A stretch of DNA of 64,000 bases, taken from contig NZ_MIJB01000019.1 in NCBI RefSeq assembly GCF_002174305.1, positions 62,001 to 126,000 on the forward strand, given 5' to 3'. Position numbers and translations under genes: made by a program. The notes under the pieces are model-generated. The model made no database searches and was not told the DNA's origin. It worked only from the letters and a program-made list of their open reading frames with translations. The stretch is from Aeromicrobium sp. PE09-221. Lineage in GTDB: Bacteria; Actinomycetota; Actinomycetes; Propionibacteriales; Nocardioidaceae. This document shows, one piece after another, positions 61,868 to 64,000 of this stretch (position 1 is the stretch's first letter; every line of letters starts with the position of its first letter).

Positions 61868-62015
61868 CGTCGACCGATGGGGGCGATGGCACCGCCGAAT
61901 CGCCCTCGGGCGGACCGGGGAACCAATCAGTGTGGGGTGAATCCTCGCCGGACATGTCCGACGAGGTAGGGCAGCCTTGAGCCCGAATCCGTCAGCTCAC
62001 CCGGTAGGCGTCGAG
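61868..62015 (+). ncRNA. Cyclic-di-AMP riboswitch (ydaO/yuaA type)
   Basis: The leader before the NlpC/P60 gene holds the conserved blocks of the ydaO riboswitch in order: GGGGAACC (61917-61924), GGGGTGAATCC (61934-61944), GAGGTAGGGC (61963-61972), GCCCGAATCCGTCAGCTCACC (61981-62001) and GGTAGGCG. Local pairing of CCTCGCCGGAC with GTCCGACGAGG makes the variable stem. In actinobacteria this riboswitch class precedes cell-wall hydrolase genes and turns them off at high c-di-AMP. Confidence 0.9.
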
Positions 62016-62036
62016 GTATCGAGCAGGAGTTGATCC

Positions 62037-63017
62037 GTGCCACGCACGCATCGCACGACGCGCCTTCGCGCGTTCGCCGTCGGAACGACGTCATTGGGCC
62101 TCGCGGCCGTCATGTCTCTGACGTCGGCCCAGGCTGACCCTCAGGTCACCGCCGACGACGTCGAGAAGGCCTTCCACGCCGCTGAGGCGGCCAATGAGGA
62201 GGTCAACCAGCTCACCGAGGACCAGGAGACGCTGCAGCGCCGCATCGACGCGCTCACCCAGGAGATCGAGCAGGTCCAGTCGCAGTACGACGCGCAGCGC
62301 ACCGAGCTCGAGTCCGCCATCGTCCAGCAGCATCTCGATGCTCCGCTGGGCCCGACGGTCAACCTCATCGCGAGCAAGGACGCCCAGGTCTTCCTCGACG
62401 GCCTGAGCGCCGTCGACGCGCTCAACACCTCGCGCTCGGAGGCCCTCGACGCGTTCTCCGACACCCATCGCGACCTGAAGAACCGCCAGAAGCAGCTCGA
62501 GCAGCATCGCGCCAAGCTCGAGGCCGCGGTGGCCGAGGCCGAGGAGAAGCAGGCCGAGGTCCAGAGCGCCTACGAGCAGGCCCAGGCCGATCTCGAGCGT
62601 CTCGATGCCGCGCAGCAGGAGCAGATCAACGCGCCGGGTGAGACCGAGGCGCCCGATGTCGAGATCCCTCCGGGGAGCGGCAATGCGCAGGCCGCGATCG
62701 AGTTCGCCCTCGCCCAGCTGGGCGACCCCTACGCTTACGGCGGCACCGGTCCCGACAGCTGGGACTGCTCGGGTCTGACCCAGGCCGCGTGGGCCGCCGC
62801 CGGCGTCTCGCTGCCTCGCGTCGTCGGCCCGCAGATCAATGCCGGCACCCGGATCCCGCTCAGCGAGGTCCAGCCTGGCGATCTCGTGGCGTACTCGAGC
62901 ATGTCGCACATCGGCATGTACATCGGTAACGGCCAGGTCATCCACGCGCCGCGTCCAGGTAAGACCGTTGAGATCGTCGGTCTCGGCGGATTCGACGTCG
63001 CCGCGCGCGTCGGCTGA
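62037..63017 (+). CDS. ripC: NlpC/P60 peptidoglycan endopeptidase, RipC-like
   Basis: A 326-residue secreted cell-wall hydrolase. Signal peptide residues 1-33 (cleavage near SAQA). A long coiled coil (about 40-205) follows, rich in Glu/Gln (EDQETLQRRIDALTQEIEQV and KQAEVQSAYEQAQADLERLD), which in RipC mediates control by FtsEX. The C-terminal NlpC/P60 domain has Cys244 in SWDCSGLTQAAW and His291 in MSHIGMYIG. It cuts peptide stems during cell separation. GTG 62037 with AGGAG 7 nt upstream, behind the c-di-AMP riboswitch. Confidence 0.93.
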   Translation: MPRTHRTTRLRAFAVGTTSLGLAAVMSLTSAQADPQVTADDVEKAFHAAEAANEEVNQLTEDQETLQRRIDALTQEIEQVQSQYDAQRTELESAIVQQHLDAPLGPTVNLIASKDAQVFLDGLSAVDALNTSRSEALDAFSDTHRDLKNRQKQLEQHRAKLEAAVAEAEEKQAEVQSAYEQAQADLERLDAAQQEQINAPGETEAPDVEIPPGSGNAQAAIEFALAQLGDPYAYGGTGPDSWDCSGLTQAAWAAAGVSLPRVVGPQINAGTRIPLSEVQPGDLVAYSSMSHIGMYIGNGQVIHAPRPGKTVEIVGLGGFDVAARVG

Positions 63018-63029
63018 TCGACCGACGCC

Positions 63030-64000
63030 ATGCCTGAGGGGCCCGCAGCGGGCCCCTCGCGGGTGGTGCGAGCCAATGTGTTCGCCCTCGCCGCGCTGAT
63101 CGTGATGGGCGCCGGGGTGCTGCTATGGCAGCAACCCTGGCGCCCTTCCTCGTCTGCGGACGAGGTGTCGTATCCCGATGCCCCTACGCGAGTCATCGAT
63201 CAGCAGCTGCGGGCGATGAGCGATACCACCGGGGAGGAGCTCATCGCCGCTGCCGGCCGTACGGGGACGGCGAAGCGAGCCGTGGAGGTCCTCGATCTCC
63301 TCGGCGGCAGGGAGGTCCGCTTCGGCTATGTCGACGGGGGACAGGCGCCCACGCGCGACGACGGTTCGACGACCGTCACCGTCCGGGTCACCTGGCAGAC
63401 CGATGGCTCGGTGCTCCCCGCCGCGGAACGTGCCAGTGAGGTCGAACTGGTGATGCGCCCCGACGGGGATCGCTTCGCCTGGACCGGCACGGATCGCCGG
63501 GACGGCGAGCCGCTCCCGCTGTGGCTGGCCGGGGAGATCAGCGTGGACGTCAGGGGGGAGGCGGTGGTCGTCGCGGTCGGGGACGCGCGGTCCGAGGAGA
63601 TCGCCCCGTCGGCCGTAGACGCCGCGCGACGCGCGCGAGAGGAACTCGGGGACACCGCGGGAGACCGGCTCGTCCTCGTCGTCCCCGCGACCGACGCGGG
63701 GCTCGGGCGTCTCGCCGGACGGGCTCCCGACGAAGCCGCCGCGATCGCCGCGGTCACCACCCGGCTGGACGCCACCTCGGACGCGGGGGCGGTCGTCGCC
63801 CTCAACCCCGCGGTCTTCGCCGAGATGGACGAACGCGGCCGACGCATCGTCTTGGTCCATGAGGCCGTGCACCAGCTGACGCAGGTCGTCGGCGCGCGTG
63901 TGGAGATGTGGGTGGCCGAGGGCTATGCCGATGAGATCGCCCTGCGCGGAGATACCGCGGACGTGGACACGAGTGCGGGACGGATCCTGGGCCAGGTGCG
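63030..64000 (+). CDS. Membrane-anchored metalloprotease-like protein, 3' end outside the window
   Basis: An open frame from ATG 63030 (or GTG 63063/63066) to the window edge, at least 323 codons. One N-terminal membrane helix (FALAALIVMGAGVLLW), then an extracellular region with an NTF2-like part (TGTAKRAVEVLDLLG, TTTVTVRVTWQTDGS). A zinc-protease-like motif HEAVH follows with AEGYADEIAL about 20 residues later, the HExxH...E gluzincin arrangement. Downstream of ripC, so perhaps a cell-surface partner. The hairpin at 63036-63058 falls within the first codons if ATG 63030 is used, which favours the later GTG start. Confidence 0.75.
   Translation, partial: MPEGPAAGPSRVVRANVFALAALIVMGAGVLLWQQPWRPSSSADEVSYPDAPTRVIDQQLRAMSDTTGEELIAAAGRTGTAKRAVEVLDLLGGREVRFGYVDGGQAPTRDDGSTTVTVRVTWQTDGSVLPAAERASEVELVMRPDGDRFAWTGTDRRDGEPLPLWLAGEISVDVRGEAVVVAVGDARSEEIAPSAVDAARRAREELGDTAGDRLVLVVPATDAGLGRLAGRAPDEAAAIAAVTTRLDATSDAGAVVALNPAVFAEMDERGRRIVLVHEAVHQLTQVVGARVEMWVAEGYADEIALRGDTADVDTSAGRILGQV
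63036..63058 (+). terminator. Hairpin after ripC
   Basis: GAGGGGCCCGC / GCGGGCCCCTC, 11-bp arms around one base, 18 bp past the ripC stop. Probable terminator or attenuator. Confidence 0.7.

Overview
The window is high-GC actinobacterial DNA and almost certainly comes from the order Mycobacteriales (the mycolic-acid group). The strongest evidence is gene order. From about 26.6 kb to the right edge the genes follow the Mycobacterium tuberculosis Rv2220-Rv2190c neighbourhood: glnA, an RDD protein, a DUF4191 protein, lipA, lipB, a TIGR01777 epimerase, the dihydrolipoamide acyltransferase, leucyl aminopeptidase, gcvT, a HesB protein, adenosine kinase, ctaC, ctaF, the qcrCAB-ctaE block, trpD, a DEDDh/UvrC-like nuclease and a RipC-type peptidase. 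Many start codons follow a -10-like hexamer by only 6-7 nt, which is the actinobacterial leaderless pattern. The genus cannot be fixed from the sequence alone.

Left part, 0-26.5 kb, accessory. It opens with an acyl-CoA delta-9 desaturase/ferredoxin-reductase pair facing a FabR/DesT-like TetR regulator. Next come a phosphotriesterase-like lactonase and a decayed stretch (4.4-9.3 kb) holding remnants of an acyl-CoA ligase, a frameshifted conserved gene, an SMP-30 C-terminus and an internally deleted sugar kinase. Intact genes among these are an MFS exporter with an Ig-like tail, a Vms1/baeRF-like protein and a UdgX-type uracil-DNA glycosylase. At 11-18.7 kb a GntR regulator faces a six-gene operon (binding protein, fused 12-TM permease, ATPase, cyclase-family hydrolase, class III CoA-transferase, CitE-like lyase). 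I read this as an uptake-and-cleavage pathway for an unknown organic acid. At 19.7-23.3 kb a TetR regulator heads an old-yellow-enzyme / two SRPBCC / enoyl-CoA-hydratase-like operon. The interval 23.3-26.5 kb is an accessory gap: a frameshifted gene of unknown role, a higBA pair whose toxin looks frameshifted, and an orphan PD-(D/E)XK nuclease-like gene.

Right part, 26.5-64 kb, conserved core. It carries nitrogen assimilation (glnA), lipoylation (lipB, lipA) with the lipoylated acyltransferase and its E3 (lpd), a PspA-HtpX-PspAB envelope-stress operon, an Rv3722c-type aminotransferase, glycerate kinase, a HesB Fe-S carrier and adenosine kinase. The terminal oxidase system is ctaC-ctaD-ctaF on the plus strand and ctaE-qcrC-qcrA-qcrB on the minus strand. 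An L,D-transpeptidase lipoprotein, trpD, and a RipC-type NlpC/P60 peptidase behind a cyclic-di-AMP riboswitch follow. A metalloprotease-like membrane protein runs off the right end.

The observations most worth following are: two homologous small ORFs, each joined by ATGA overlaps on both sides, in the qcrC/qcrA and qcrA/qcrB gaps; two related families of intergenic inverted repeats, one built of about 20-bp units in alternating orientation like bacterial BIMEs; a 14-bp perfect palindrome whose loop is the -10 of a leaderless L,D-transpeptidase gene; the organic-acid operon at 11-18.7 kb; and the UdgX glycosylase.
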